Program-made: the position numbers and the translations under genes
In this document: piece after piece, positions 12,001-17,961 of the stretch
How positions within the stretch are numbered: position 1 is the stretch's first letter
How the letters are laid out: the number at the start of each line of letters is the position of its first letter
Source of the DNA: a virus
Virus record (IMG/VR): IMGVR_UViG_3300010354_000447
Coordinates: 1 to 28,649 of that record
Reading direction: 5' to 3' (one strand)
DNA: 28,649 nt
The notes under the pieces: model-generated
Seen by the model: the letters and a program-made list of their open reading frames with translations, nothing else
What the model was told of the DNA's origin: nothing
The model's database searches: none

Positions 12001-12248
12001 TCTTGTCTAACTTTTTCAGCAGCATCTATATATACGTCTGACGTTTTAACTGCTTTGGCTGATTTTCTTCCTACAAAGCCATTTAATTTTTTTACAGTCC
12101 CTGGCTGAATTAATTGGTCTAATGTGGCCTGTAGAAACTTTTTATTGTTATTTGTTCTAAAATAACGAGGCAAAAGATCAGAACTATTTCTTTTGCCAAG
12201 CTTGTTAGTTGGCAATTTTGGTTCTTCTTGATTATTATCGAATGCCAT
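1..12248 (-). CDS. Giant virion structural protein downstream of gp6 (C-terminus cut off by window edge)
   Basis: The frame starts at ATG 12248 and stays open to the left edge, giving at least 4,081 codons and no stop in the window. The N-terminus reads MAFDNNQEEPKLPTNKLGKR. The start overlaps the gp6 stop as TAATG, so translation is probably coupled. Sampled translations are beta-rich. They include a motif of the type PLWWEDTYGPAPYT near 8220-8250, an FG-GAP-like beta-propeller (about 4320-5190, residues 2354-2643), several GxGY-type repeats (about 1410-2785), and a fibre-like segment with VGDVRKTLDTGHVWEYNG around 640-700. T4 has the baseplate wedge protein gp7 (about 1,000 residues) after gp6, and marine T4-like phages can carry very long virion genes here. 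A peripheral baseplate or fibre-like role is inferred from position and composition. Which T4 protein it corresponds to, if any, is not resolved. The absence of any signal peptide fits assembly in the cytoplasm. Confidence 0.85.
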   Translation of the reverse strand, partial: MAFDNNQEEPKLPTNKLGKRNSSDLLPRYFRTNNNKKFLQATLDQLIQPGTVKKLNGFVGRKSAKAVKTSDVYIDAAEKVRQDYQFEPAAIVQDDFGNVTFFKDYIDHINHINTNGGIISNHARINKQEYYAWNSHIDWDKFVNYQQYYWMPFGPEPVSVFGQQLEIASTYTIKGVNEEDNVAYLFTPNGLTRNPKIKLFRGQTYKFEIDAPGHPFSIKKLRTSGSLDRYTKGVDSVAVEKGTLTFTVPQDAPNVLFYVSENSVDTGGVFHVLDIEENTAVDVDNEIIGKKTYQIPNGPGKSVALSNGMKLEFKGQVTPEKYATGYWYVEGVGSAIKLIAETDLEIRSSYSADKTLLFDDVPFDRLPFSETGTFPVDQDYITINRGSPDLNPWSRYNRWFHKDVIELSATVMKRTVDLDQTGRAKRPIIEFNSGIKLFNYGHRAKKSIDVIDTFTKDVFSTIEGSLGYNVDGIDLVNGMRILFTGDTDITVKNKIYDVNFITVTPPVKTLSFNSENAVNVDTDTITFTERHGLTTRTRIVYTSEGNTVIGGLLNRQVYYIKVIDTFTIELYARADLSQKVNITSTSTGVHQFETYTQPRNQIYLSPSDDHEPIEYETVSVNRGIKNQGLTYWYNGTNWLPAQEKTKVNQPPLFDIFDADGYSYSDLDFYQGSNFLGNKIFSYAVGTGSNDSVLGFPLSYRNINNIGDIVFDFNLLSDPDFFYKAGDTQIGKNSDIGFLKIIEDLDRITFENGWTSKKYDFTTVEQANEVSIQPVVREYKNETTNKKVNGEIVTLPLTNNFLLDVYDNLPSDIELIVNVYLNGVRLHPSKYSVVQDINYKKVVLAQDITDIETVVTIETTANWPKNEKGFYKLPINLENNPLNNNIGQFTLGEVINHVDMITRLLPNFTGEYPGNSNLRDLGGVSKYGRRFIQHVGPVNLSLYHLGDKSSNLFKGIEKASNDYGTFKRSFVNKLSDLGIDADPLVMVNEALRQMFESRPKSTPYYLSDMLGYSAFNRIEHTVLDENNKTYGMTRSFNLNSLSNKSVLIYHNGIQLLHGRDYVFNEENFFTVLSPLQEDDVLEVYEYDTTDGCFIPPTPTKLGIYPLYEPEIFIDNTYIADPISFRVPNVVPETTKIIRIDRYNNIIDDYLIKIFVDGIQKEYDTDYTITKDPDSAIIEFATILDKNSLVEIYIPDTKLRGHDGSSMFTFNDYRDQCILEFERRIFNNVKVKYDPSIFDIYDHIPGYSRPADYSLDEYNKIISKFFYQWTTNINQDYTKGYPLDLDNSFSFNYRDQFSPDNKPIPAFWRGIYYWMLDTDQPHIRPWECLGFSIKPLWWEDTYGPAPYTRDNLVMWDDIKTGTIRESGQPIYINPKFAKGILSQGAPVDEYGNLLSPLQSGYALGTLPLTEGYYQFGDCSPVEYAWRQSSYYPFAVLQTILLMRPNDTLGRCLDRSRIIKNKVGQLVYKDTYKRLRLEDIKVPSVAEDEVENRIYTAGLINYVVDYITSKNTDRIQQYKNDLKNLTNKMSNRLGGYTNKEKYKILLDSKTPTSTGGVFVPEENYIVALNTSSAIKKVVYSGIIVTKYPDGFEIRGYDFDNPFLTVYPGRTVDRVFKVGGISESFVEWESAKLYVIGKIVRYNNLYYRTKMTHTSGADIDEDKFVRLAELPILGGREIIIKSNFKKSDAYTIAYGVKLPTVQDVVDVILGYGAYLEDQGFVFDDFNNALGVVTNWETSAKEFAFWSTQGWNEGSAISLSPASDKIIYKGSMVVVESLLDPFYGYNVYRVDGQKLDPEFIQVYRSENDFVIQPENTPYGIYGLTLYLVQKEHVVVLDNQTLFNDTIYDLEAGFHQERVKVVGYTSSNWNGGFEVKGFVYDQAKIQLWEPWIDYNLGDIVKHKEFYYAAKSKLIGAETFDSNNWVLLEDKPTSQLLPNWDYKVEQFTDFYDLDTDNLDAGQQKIAQHLIGYQKRQYLENIIQNDVSQYKFYQGMIIEKGTQNVLNKLFDVLSAADQESLTFDEEWAIRVGEYGAIDTYDEIELILDEDEFKIEPQPLELVNSININSNDFVYRQLPSDIYVKPKNNTLNVWPTTGTEQYLRSAGYVRADDVKFVLDELSSVTNYNISEFKLGDYVWCGFEGRSWDVFRFSKSTYKIVNAEYSNPTKTVTLTLNKNTSISVGDIIGITGSEKLSGFAKVTSVTGNQIKFIKEVQAWQSFTDALTISLFEFTSQRSPDIDSANDYIPSLLKNNELLWTDKNENNKFAVYVNSPAYRSSRIKTLEETRDHGVIATVSRSSNVATITTAFNHGLTPYDKVVVLNCSNASFNTASVTVTIIGPKTFTFNNSGPDVTSVAASGIVQADINFGKAVSITGNGNVAAIADDLRVHIYKKTTDSTSWALTDRIDDIATGLKFSNDGRWLALAYPEHNNNTGKIQMYLSLSSGEYNDEDIIVSNVPTVGEKFGSALALAKADNAYILAVGVQNKVYIFQAIENVWSLESVISNSAFGFGTNVALSGDGKFLIVSAPDVNTTSGEVYVYKYNGVSYDYLQTLSRNEPNDAERFGGSIAISFSGNYLAVGSPLMDLPKIQDAGQVFIYKFNGTNFGVNPIQTINSPKQEQIEKFGYKLEFMNDDSSLVVFALNGDIYQKATFDTYSQTIPNYPILDYLGNPSTSNYVNDPQSSIKDQSTSFDSDSLSIVDIILDRGRLDVFDRFNENYIYGESLENVSTFKSSYGNQLAVGNNCVLVSAENEEDGVVINAGIVYSYVKPVDRRSWNVLYEQIDKPNVKEIKKAYLYNKKTNSIVSYLDVVDPTQGKIPGIADQEIKFKTYFDPAVYSKGTSTVIVDDGSNWTKAQVGMLWWDLTTARFVESQSGDVSYRSRNWNSLFPFASIDVYEWVESTLLPSQWNKLADTEKGIAQGVSGQTRYGDDVYSVNKQYDNISKTFKETYYYWVKNKTILPRVEGRFISAFDVAQLIANPELYGYSCLAFTGTNSLSLINCKKYLESSDVVLSIQHWTSSKKDTNYHSQWKLLSSNRNTVIPETIETKWFQSLIGKDINGSQVPDLRLPLKQRYGIEFRPLQSMFVNRIEALKQFIERVNSVLKNKLIVDDYDISDLNSYDPLPTNVSGLWDVQIDTDQELRFVSTTGILKPSLLPVIEKGKIKRIDILNAGQGFGRNRIYQLDINNDPVLWYGPDIAVTGAGRGAEIKTLIDQAGKIVDTLIVNAGEGYKQSSTILTIRNYSVLVSSDTSNNNVWSIYTLDYETKLWSRIQSQSYDVRKFWKYIDWYGSYLDEDTNIETQYNQFTKIDFLVENTNELLTTDIPINSIIKVKNVGSGGWMLVKKINNAPLYTEDNYAVIGRENGTIKFLDNLYVFSANALGYDGPLFDSNSFDGSPDAELRIILNTIKNNIFTDELYIDYLNLFFASVRYALHEQIFVDWAFKTSFVKSQHNVGELKQKVTYNNDNLQFFEDYINEVKPYRTKIREFVSNYSTLEPSRSFITDFDLIPIVTENFQIQNKNFEIDLSGNIFTNFVSIEDASFADNYIAQRLGFKLLAIKVVDQGSGYITAPVVTLENARLTNQYEESDEIKLKAYIANGKVNRIEIVSAGGPNWFKAPRVIFEGGLSPTGVPAKAVAIIGDPLLKSTLVKVKFDRVSATYEVTQLTENEIFSGDIVSGSRTQFPLRWSPEIKYGSSYVTVNGIPMLRSEYQLSTITSTTKGFTSYSGLLTFREAPVKGSSITIEYNKNFDHLHAVDRINFFYDPSSGQIGKDPAQLMSGIDFGGVNITGVDFGVTYGWNSKGWGVEGWDNFNESFIDFVTYYDGTNYSFKLPYVPQVNQQVNFYVSRFIPRVSSYSALPGSPSVGDVRKTLDTGHVWEYNGIRWVDQGIYISDYWKAVRIDDPDYQTINQTNDSALMTTYVGDGEVDILTLPLAANLQIYTYSGNQYGDRVIFRKPDSDGSYPLEQDSYDTQLSGGSFNGTTLLSATGLEPDDIILDGEEFISPANSGPEEFVPGYVLDTFAIKVYHRPSGGCPNIVFKNHIADGTNTDFLIGQYFPNENSVIVKVDDQIKDLVADYTIDYQNNTIKFVLPP
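4320..5190 (-). other. FG-GAP-like beta-propeller domain inside the giant virion protein
   Basis: Translating the giant gene here shows about six repeats of roughly 40-50 residues. Each has a FG-x-(A/S)-(hydrophobic) start, a G(D/N)G or similar turn, and a following hydrophobic strand that often ends in Ala/Gly/Ser-x-Pro. Examples are FGTNVALSGDGKFLIVSAPD, then SGEVYVYKYNG, and FGGSIAISFSGNYLAVGSPL, then AGQVFIYKFNG. This is the pattern of FG-GAP (integrin-alpha-type) propeller blades. The blade count is by eye. A ligand-binding or structural role is inferred. Confidence 0.7.
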
Positions 12249-15200
12249 TAGTTACTCCCTGCGCTGGTTATGGATTGCTGATTTACTAAACGTTGTTTGC
12301 TTTCAATTGCTCCAGCGCTCTGAATCTTAGACGCTGTGATTGCTGATATAATTTCTATATCTTCTATAGACGCACCATTGATAAACAATTGATCTTTTTC
12401 GCTTCTTATCTCATATAAACTACCAAAACTTAAATCTCCCTGTTTAGGAACAATAATAAAATTAACAATATTAGGTGCTAATCTGTTCATTACATAAGTT
12501 GATAGCTCGCTAAAATAAAAATTATCGCCAAACTCCCAATTTTCTAAAGCAAAAAATTCGGCTACGGCTGTTAAGACTCTAGATTTAACATCATTGTCGC
12601 TAATTACAACTTCGTCATTTTTTACAACCTTAAACACAGCACGAACGTCCGAAGAAGCTTTATTTCCAAATAATACTTTATACTTTACAGGATGATAAAT
12701 GATTTCATCACTAATTGACTTAATTTTATTAAGATCTGAGCTTAATAAATTGTAAAGACTATCACTACTTGGCGGTAAGGGCTCAGTTGTTCTGCCGCCT
12801 GATACCCATTGTCTATATTGAGTATCATACTCTCTTGTAAGAATATAAACATCAACTAAGTTAGTGATACCTGGATCAATTCTTGCTTCGTAATCTGCGT
12901 TATGAATATACTGGAATTTTAAATTATCTCTGCCCTTATAAACTTTATAATCTAAACTGACGTCATATGATAATCCAATATTATATTGATAAACTAAATC
13001 ATCGTCGATAGAATAAAAATAATTACCTGCTACTTTTTTATTAATAGGAACTAAAGATTCGTTCTGAGCAATGTAAACTAAGTTGTTATTCTTGATATAT
13101 CTATAATCTTCTAGTCCTTGGTTGATTATATATTTTTCTAAAATTATATAACTATTATCGGCTACTACTTCATCAAATACATTTGGATCATCGACTACAC
13201 CGTCATCGTCTACGTCGCTAAATGTAATTTCAATTTTTTTAGAATCTACATATCCATCTATACCTTTGTATTCTTCAAGAATTTCCCAATTTCTATCAAA
13301 AGTAAACGGCGTAGTATTACCAGGCACTGTGGGGTCTATATTGATACTTAATATTTTTATTTGATCTTTAACAACTGTATTATTTCTTGTATCATAAATT
13401 TTATCGCTTGAATCAAAAAAGAATCTTACCTGTTTGTCACTTTCAAAAATATATCTAACAAGTCTAGAAGTTACAGTATAATATTCAGTGTCAGTAGTAA
13501 ACAACAGTAACCAACTACGATCTACTTTTTGATTTGTTATATCTCCTTGACGACCTAAACTAAAAGATCCGTTAACATTTAAATTACTTTCTAAAATAAT
13601 TTTCCAAGACCTAGTACCCGTGTCGTATCTTAGCCCAAAAGGTTTATTATCAAAAACTAAATCTACCATTGATGAAACTATATCTGAAGACAATGAAGTT
13701 TTCCATGCTGGGATTATTTCAGCCAAATTGGGTTGTAAAGTGTCTGTGCTAGGAATAATGTCATTTAATAAAATTGTGCCTGTTACTCCATCTGGCAATA
13801 TGCCAGTTCCATTATTTGTTCCATCGCCGTAAACACTTATAACTTTACACCAAATAAATTTTGTTGCGCCGGCTGGTAAAGGATTTGTACTAGCAGTGAT
13901 AGCATTATTATTATTTTTATCGAAATGGTATCCGGTAGGTGCTGTGAACTTAACTAAAGCTCCTACTGTAAAAAATCTCAATAAGCTAGAAGTATAAGTG
14001 CCTAATTTTTGAACAGTGAGAATATTTGTGTCTTTCAAATACCCAGAGCTTTGATTAGTGTCTGTTGTTTGATTAAACCATTTAATACCGGGTAATGTGA
14101 GTTCAATATTTTCTCTATTGAAATTATCATAATAAAAATGTTTTAAATTTAGCTTTTTTAAAACATCAGTAACTTGATTATAAATTACTGCTTCTATGTC
14201 TGTTCTTGTTGAATAGTTAAATTTAAAACTATCAGTGTATTCTTGTTTATAAACAATTCCGTCATCGGCAAATAGATTTGTCTTACTATACTTTCCTGTT
14301 GGATCTACTAAATCAAAAAATCTACTAATACCGCTAGCACTTCTATTAACTGCTTTAATTTTCGCTATTTCTTGATTTACACTTAATGGACTAATGTTAT
14401 AATCCTCTGCGGTAATCATTCTGTTTTGAGTATAGTAAGTAGCAGGAGCTCTTGCTTTAATCGATTCATTAGACTCTGTAGGTGACGAATTACTTACGCT
14501 AGACTGTAAACTTAGTGTAATTGTTAAAGTTTCAGCTTGACCTGTGCTACTAATATATGGTATGTCTATTGTTACATTTTTTATATCTCTAGGATTAATT
14601 GTGTAATTAAGACCATTACTAACTCTGTAATATACTCTAAAATTACCTAAAGGTAAATTTCCAAACACACCATCACTAAAAATTAAACTGACTCTATCTT
14701 CGGCTCTTGTAACAACTCCGTATATATTTCTTATATTTTTATTAAGGCTGTTATATATGATATTATTGCCTTCAAAATTTGGAACTTGTGCCCAATATTC
14801 TGATTCTAAACCGTTTTGGTCTAATCTATACAACCATACATCAGAGTTATTAATGTTCACCGCATCAATATCAACTGTTTCGTCTGTAGCAGGTTGTGAA
14901 ATATTAAATGTTCCTTGATTTAATAATCCTTCTTTGAACATTAAGAAAAATCCAGTATTAGAACTGTTATTTCCTTTGCCGTCATCTCTATAGATAAAAC
15001 TTAGTCTGTTAGCAATGCTAGGCGGTTCTTCATAAATTTCAGTTTTTCCGCTAAAAGATGTACTAACAACTTCAAAGTTCATTTGTCGACCATCAACTGT
15101 TTTGTTGAAACTAAAGATAGGAACGTCATTATTAATTGCCTGAAATCTATACTGTTCTGTAGGAATACCATAAATGGTATCTTTTGCGTCAGGATTTCCA

Positions 15201-15709
15201 AACTGTCTGCCGGTTGGCAGTGCTGAATTTAACACTTTAATGAACTGATCATACCAGTTTAAATTAGCAGGATCATTCCAAATAACAGTTTGTCCGCTGA
15301 GATTTCTACCGTTACTGTCGTATACATTTTGTGTAGTTTGTATCGCTGCAAACTTTAATAATCCGTTTGCAGCTATATTTCTTTTAGCCTTGTAACTTAA
15401 GAGTCTAGATAGTCTTAAAACACTTTCTCTACGCTCTGCTAATTCTAAAAAATTCTCACGAGCATTTAAATCTGCTCTAAAGCTGATGTTTTGCCCTAAA
15501 AACGCTATAAGATCAATTAATGCTAGATACTCAGAGCTTTCAATATAATCATTAAAATCTTCTGGATAATTTTCTCTAATGTAGGATATCATTACCCGAC
15601 GAAGGTTTTCAAAGTCATAGCTTTGAAAATCTGCGTTACGAAAACTTTGGTAAATTCTTTTCCAGTCTTCGGCGACTAATAATCTATTTTGACGGTCTGT
15701 TGCTGACAT
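12248..15709 (-). CDS. 6: Baseplate wedge subunit gp6, unusually long
   Basis: The product has 1,153 residues, against 660 for T4 gp6. The N-terminal 130 residues are typical of gp6, with runs such as FENLRRVMISYIRENYPEDF and ADLNARENFLELAERRESVL. The middle carries the Baseplate_J-like core, with ESIKARAPATYYTQNRMITA at about residues 415-435. In T4, gp6 forms the ring of dimers that holds the six wedges round the hub and changes shape during sheath contraction. The C-terminal half is extra relative to T4 and I do not recognise a named domain in it. The start has an AGGAAAC ribosome site and sits 22 nt downstream of a late-promoter motif. The stop overlaps the start of the giant gene (TAATG). 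Confidence 0.93.
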   Translation of the reverse strand: MSATDRQNRLLVAEDWKRIYQSFRNADFQSYDFENLRRVMISYIRENYPEDFNDYIESSEYLALIDLIAFLGQNISFRADLNARENFLELAERRESVLRLSRLLSYKAKRNIAANGLLKFAAIQTTQNVYDSNGRNLSGQTVIWNDPANLNWYDQFIKVLNSALPTGRQFGNPDAKDTIYGIPTEQYRFQAINNDVPIFSFNKTVDGRQMNFEVVSTSFSGKTEIYEEPPSIANRLSFIYRDDGKGNNSSNTGFFLMFKEGLLNQGTFNISQPATDETVDIDAVNINNSDVWLYRLDQNGLESEYWAQVPNFEGNNIIYNSLNKNIRNIYGVVTRAEDRVSLIFSDGVFGNLPLGNFRVYYRVSNGLNYTINPRDIKNVTIDIPYISSTGQAETLTITLSLQSSVSNSSPTESNESIKARAPATYYTQNRMITAEDYNISPLSVNQEIAKIKAVNRSASGISRFFDLVDPTGKYSKTNLFADDGIVYKQEYTDSFKFNYSTRTDIEAVIYNQVTDVLKKLNLKHFYYDNFNRENIELTLPGIKWFNQTTDTNQSSGYLKDTNILTVQKLGTYTSSLLRFFTVGALVKFTAPTGYHFDKNNNNAITASTNPLPAGATKFIWCKVISVYGDGTNNGTGILPDGVTGTILLNDIIPSTDTLQPNLAEIIPAWKTSLSSDIVSSMVDLVFDNKPFGLRYDTGTRSWKIILESNLNVNGSFSLGRQGDITNQKVDRSWLLLFTTDTEYYTVTSRLVRYIFESDKQVRFFFDSSDKIYDTRNNTVVKDQIKILSINIDPTVPGNTTPFTFDRNWEILEEYKGIDGYVDSKKIEITFSDVDDDGVVDDPNVFDEVVADNSYIILEKYIINQGLEDYRYIKNNNLVYIAQNESLVPINKKVAGNYFYSIDDDLVYQYNIGLSYDVSLDYKVYKGRDNLKFQYIHNADYEARIDPGITNLVDVYILTREYDTQYRQWVSGGRTTEPLPPSSDSLYNLLSSDLNKIKSISDEIIYHPVKYKVLFGNKASSDVRAVFKVVKNDEVVISDNDVKSRVLTAVAEFFALENWEFGDNFYFSELSTYVMNRLAPNIVNFIIVPKQGDLSFGSLYEIRSEKDQLFINGASIEDIEIISAITASKIQSAGAIESKQRLVNQQSITSAGSN

Positions 15710-15730
15710 ATCTGTTTCCTATTATACAGA

Positions 15731-15738
15731 TATTTATT
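15731..15738 (-). promoter_or_regulatory. T4-type late promoter motif AATAAATA before gp6
   Basis: The minus strand reads AATAAATA here, matching the T4 late -10 element TATAAATA at seven of eight positions. It lies in the 53-nt gap between gp25 and gp6. By T4 spacing, transcription would begin about 15725, leaving a 16-nt leader with a Shine-Dalgarno site. It would give an extra internal start within the baseplate operon. Confidence 0.5.
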
Positions 15739-15762
15739 GAAATTTATTAAGTGGGTAGTTTA

Positions 15763-16203
15763 TTAACCTAGTAGACCGTTAGCTTGATCAAATCTAAAAG
15801 TCAATGCTTCTTGAATGTTATAGGGCAAATATGTTAGCTCACACTCAATTTGTATGCCACTTTCATAAGTTGTTACTGTTACGTTATTGGCAATTATTCG
15901 CGGATCATGATTGACAATATCTTCTACGTTTTTAATGATAACTGCTTTAAGATCGTCTGTTAAAGGTTCAAATAGTATGTCCCAAATTATAGTACCAAAA
16001 GTAGGATCGCTGAGTTTTTCACCTTGTCTTATATGAAAATGATTTAATAAATCTTGTTTAATTAGATTAAAATCGTATAGTCCAACATTTTTTGATCCTG
16101 AGACAGTGCTAAAACCTTTGTAAGTTTTAGCGCCAGGAACATTACTTCTACCTGCTGGTCCAGGTACCACAATTTTTTCATATAGTCGTTGGCTTGCTGT
16201 CAT
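15763..16203 (-). CDS. 25: Baseplate wedge subunit gp25 (GPW/gp25 family)
   Basis: The product has 146 residues, close to T4 gp25 (132). The fold signature is present: NLIKQDLLNHFHIRQGEKLS, then FGTIIWDILFEPLTDDLKA, and the NHDPRI segment that corresponds to the EPR loop of the family (DPR here). gp25 is the inner wedge protein that joins the gp6 ring and starts the sheath; its relatives occur in type VI secretion systems and R-type pyocins. The N-terminal 40 residues (GPAGRSNVPGAKTYKGFS) form an extension typical of marine relatives. The start ATG is only 7 nt from a late-promoter-like motif and has no visible Shine-Dalgarno site, so either the motif is not used or the mRNA is nearly leaderless. 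It lies 10 nt after gp5. Confidence 0.93.
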   Translation of the reverse strand: MTASQRLYEKIVVPGPAGRSNVPGAKTYKGFSTVSGSKNVGLYDFNLIKQDLLNHFHIRQGEKLSDPTFGTIIWDILFEPLTDDLKAVIIKNVEDIVNHDPRIIANNVTVTTYESGIQIECELTYLPYNIQEALTFRFDQANGLLG

Positions 16204-16210
16204 AATTTAA

Positions 16211-16218
16211 TATTTATT
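16211..16218 (-). promoter_or_regulatory. Late promoter-like motif AATAAATA before gp25
   Basis: The minus strand reads AATAAATA, overlapping the last codons of gp5. With T4 spacing the transcript would start about 2 nt before the gp25 ATG. The motif is common in AT-rich DNA, so use as a promoter is only suggested by its position. Confidence 0.35.
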
Positions 16219-17959
16219 CTTCATTTCCTTGACTGTCATCGCCTTTAATCTTAGCAAATGTATCAGTAACTGTTGTGTACTTTTTAAAATATTCCGGAGT
16301 TACAAGAATACTTTCACTGTTTTCTTCGTATCTTCCATCAATATCTCTATCTAATTGATCGGGCTTAAATTGAACGGGATCTAAGTTTTCGTGATGCGGC
16401 CAAGGTTCGTGTATGGGCATTCTACGCATAATAGTTTGAACTAGCTCACTACCTTCTTGATCTGGAACGCTGTGAGTTTTTAGTGGCAGAGGAAGCTCAG
16501 CTTGTTCAGCAGTTGAAGCAGATTCTGCCGTAGCAGCCGATGGGCCATTCATATGAATAGCACTAGCAGTTTCAATATGCTGCCCTCCACTCTTAATATT
16601 AGTTGTGCCGCCAGCAGTTAGATTATTATTTCCTCCGCTATTCATAGACATACCACCACCTGAACTTAATTTGCTATCGCCACTTACATTAATATCTAAG
16701 TTTCCACCAACAGTATGAATGTAATTAGAATCAAAATTGATATTAACGTTGCCTTGAACATGATGTAAAAATTCAGTATCATACGTTACATCAACTTTTT
16801 GCTTAACATGAATTTTTTGATTGCCATCAACTATAACAATTTGATCTGCGCCTGTCTGAGTGTGCATTTCTTGAGCCACTTTAATGTTTAAATTTCTTCT
16901 AGCTTCAATGTTAATATCTCTATCAGCAAAAAAATTTAAATCTTGTTTAGTATGAACACTAATACTGTCTTCAGCAAAAATATCAATTTTTCCATCGCTG
17001 CTTAATTCAATCCACGCTGTTCCTCTAGCGTTTCCAATGTAAATTAAATCTTCTGAATTGTGTAATAAAATTTGATGGCCAGTTCTAGTACGTAATCTAA
17101 TAAGCTCGTTATGCGGTATATGAACATCACCAGTAGGAGTTTGTCCTTTTGACAACTGTTCTACTGCTTCGTATTCAGGCGGACCTTCAGAAGGCGTAGT
17201 CATTCTAATAAACTTATCGTCTCCGTCATCCATGACAAACGTAGACCCAGGCAGTCTACTAACAAATGTTCCTAGTGCTAGACTTTCTATCTTTCCTTGA
17301 CTAGCTCTTTTACCTTTTTTATCTTCTGGTCCGGGTGTTGAAATGCCAAACACTGCTGAAGGGACTTCTCGTCTAGCACTACTAGTAGTAATGCCTCGTA
17401 TATCATCTTCTAATAAACCTTGATTATCAAATACTTGTTCTAACGGGCTAGCTGGCTTAGGTATCATTGTAGTGTCACCAGTTACATCTCTAGCTTTTTT
17501 GTTTATTTCTGCTACTGGTACACGTTCTTTATCTGTCTTTTTGCTTTCTTCTGTAACAAATGATGTAGCAGCATGACCAGGGACACTAAAATTTATTCCG
17601 TCATCTTGAATACAGCCTATCACATAAGTCTTTTTTGGATCACCGTCGATAGAAACTACAATAACAAATGTTCCTACAGTAGGTGGAACTCCCCACATTC
17701 CAAAAGCTTTTTGAGTATTATCGTAGTCGTCAGGTTCTTTACCATTAAAATCAATATTAGTATAACCAAAATACGGACTTGAATAGTACGCATAGCGCAA
17801 TTCGGTCGAACTACTTGGATTATTACCTACTTCTCGCATTATCTGTACTTGTAGTCGACCCATATAATCTGGATCTACATAGCTAACAATTTTTGCTAGG
17901 TGAGGTCCTGGACTGACTTCTGGCTCTGTACCTTGAGCATATCTAGTATCTTCTGACAT
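16214..17959 (-). CDS. 5: Baseplate hub/tail spike protein gp5 without a lysozyme domain
   Basis: The product has 581 residues. Residues about 20-125 form an OB-fold like that of gp5/VgrG (SPGPHLAKIVSYVDPDYMGR to KKTYVIGCIQDDG). Residues about 190-310 hold segments such as SSARREVPSAVFGISTPG and RLRTRTGHQILLHNSEDL. Residues about 320-472 are alternating short strands (DINIEARRNLNIKVAQEM and similar), the expected three-stranded beta-helix of the membrane-piercing needle. A short tail with the HEPWPHHENLDP segment follows. In T4, gp5 also has a lysozyme domain of about 170 residues between OB-fold and helix. Here that interval has no lysozyme-like sequence, so peptidoglycan cutting must come from another protein or not occur. 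It starts 2 nt after the upstream hub-like gene ends, so coupling is likely. Confidence 0.92.
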   Translation of the reverse strand: MSEDTRYAQGTEPEVSPGPHLAKIVSYVDPDYMGRLQVQIMREVGNNPSSSTELRYAYYSSPYFGYTNIDFNGKEPDDYDNTQKAFGMWGVPPTVGTFVIVVSIDGDPKKTYVIGCIQDDGINFSVPGHAATSFVTEESKKTDKERVPVAEINKKARDVTGDTTMIPKPASPLEQVFDNQGLLEDDIRGITTSSARREVPSAVFGISTPGPEDKKGKRASQGKIESLALGTFVSRLPGSTFVMDDGDDKFIRMTTPSEGPPEYEAVEQLSKGQTPTGDVHIPHNELIRLRTRTGHQILLHNSEDLIYIGNARGTAWIELSSDGKIDIFAEDSISVHTKQDLNFFADRDINIEARRNLNIKVAQEMHTQTGADQIVIVDGNQKIHVKQKVDVTYDTEFLHHVQGNVNINFDSNYIHTVGGNLDINVSGDSKLSSGGGMSMNSGGNNNLTAGGTTNIKSGGQHIETASAIHMNGPSAATAESASTAEQAELPLPLKTHSVPDQEGSELVQTIMRRMPIHEPWPHHENLDPVQFKPDQLDRDIDGRYEENSESILVTPEYFKKYTTVTDTFAKIKGDDSQGNEE

Positions 17960-17961
17960 AA

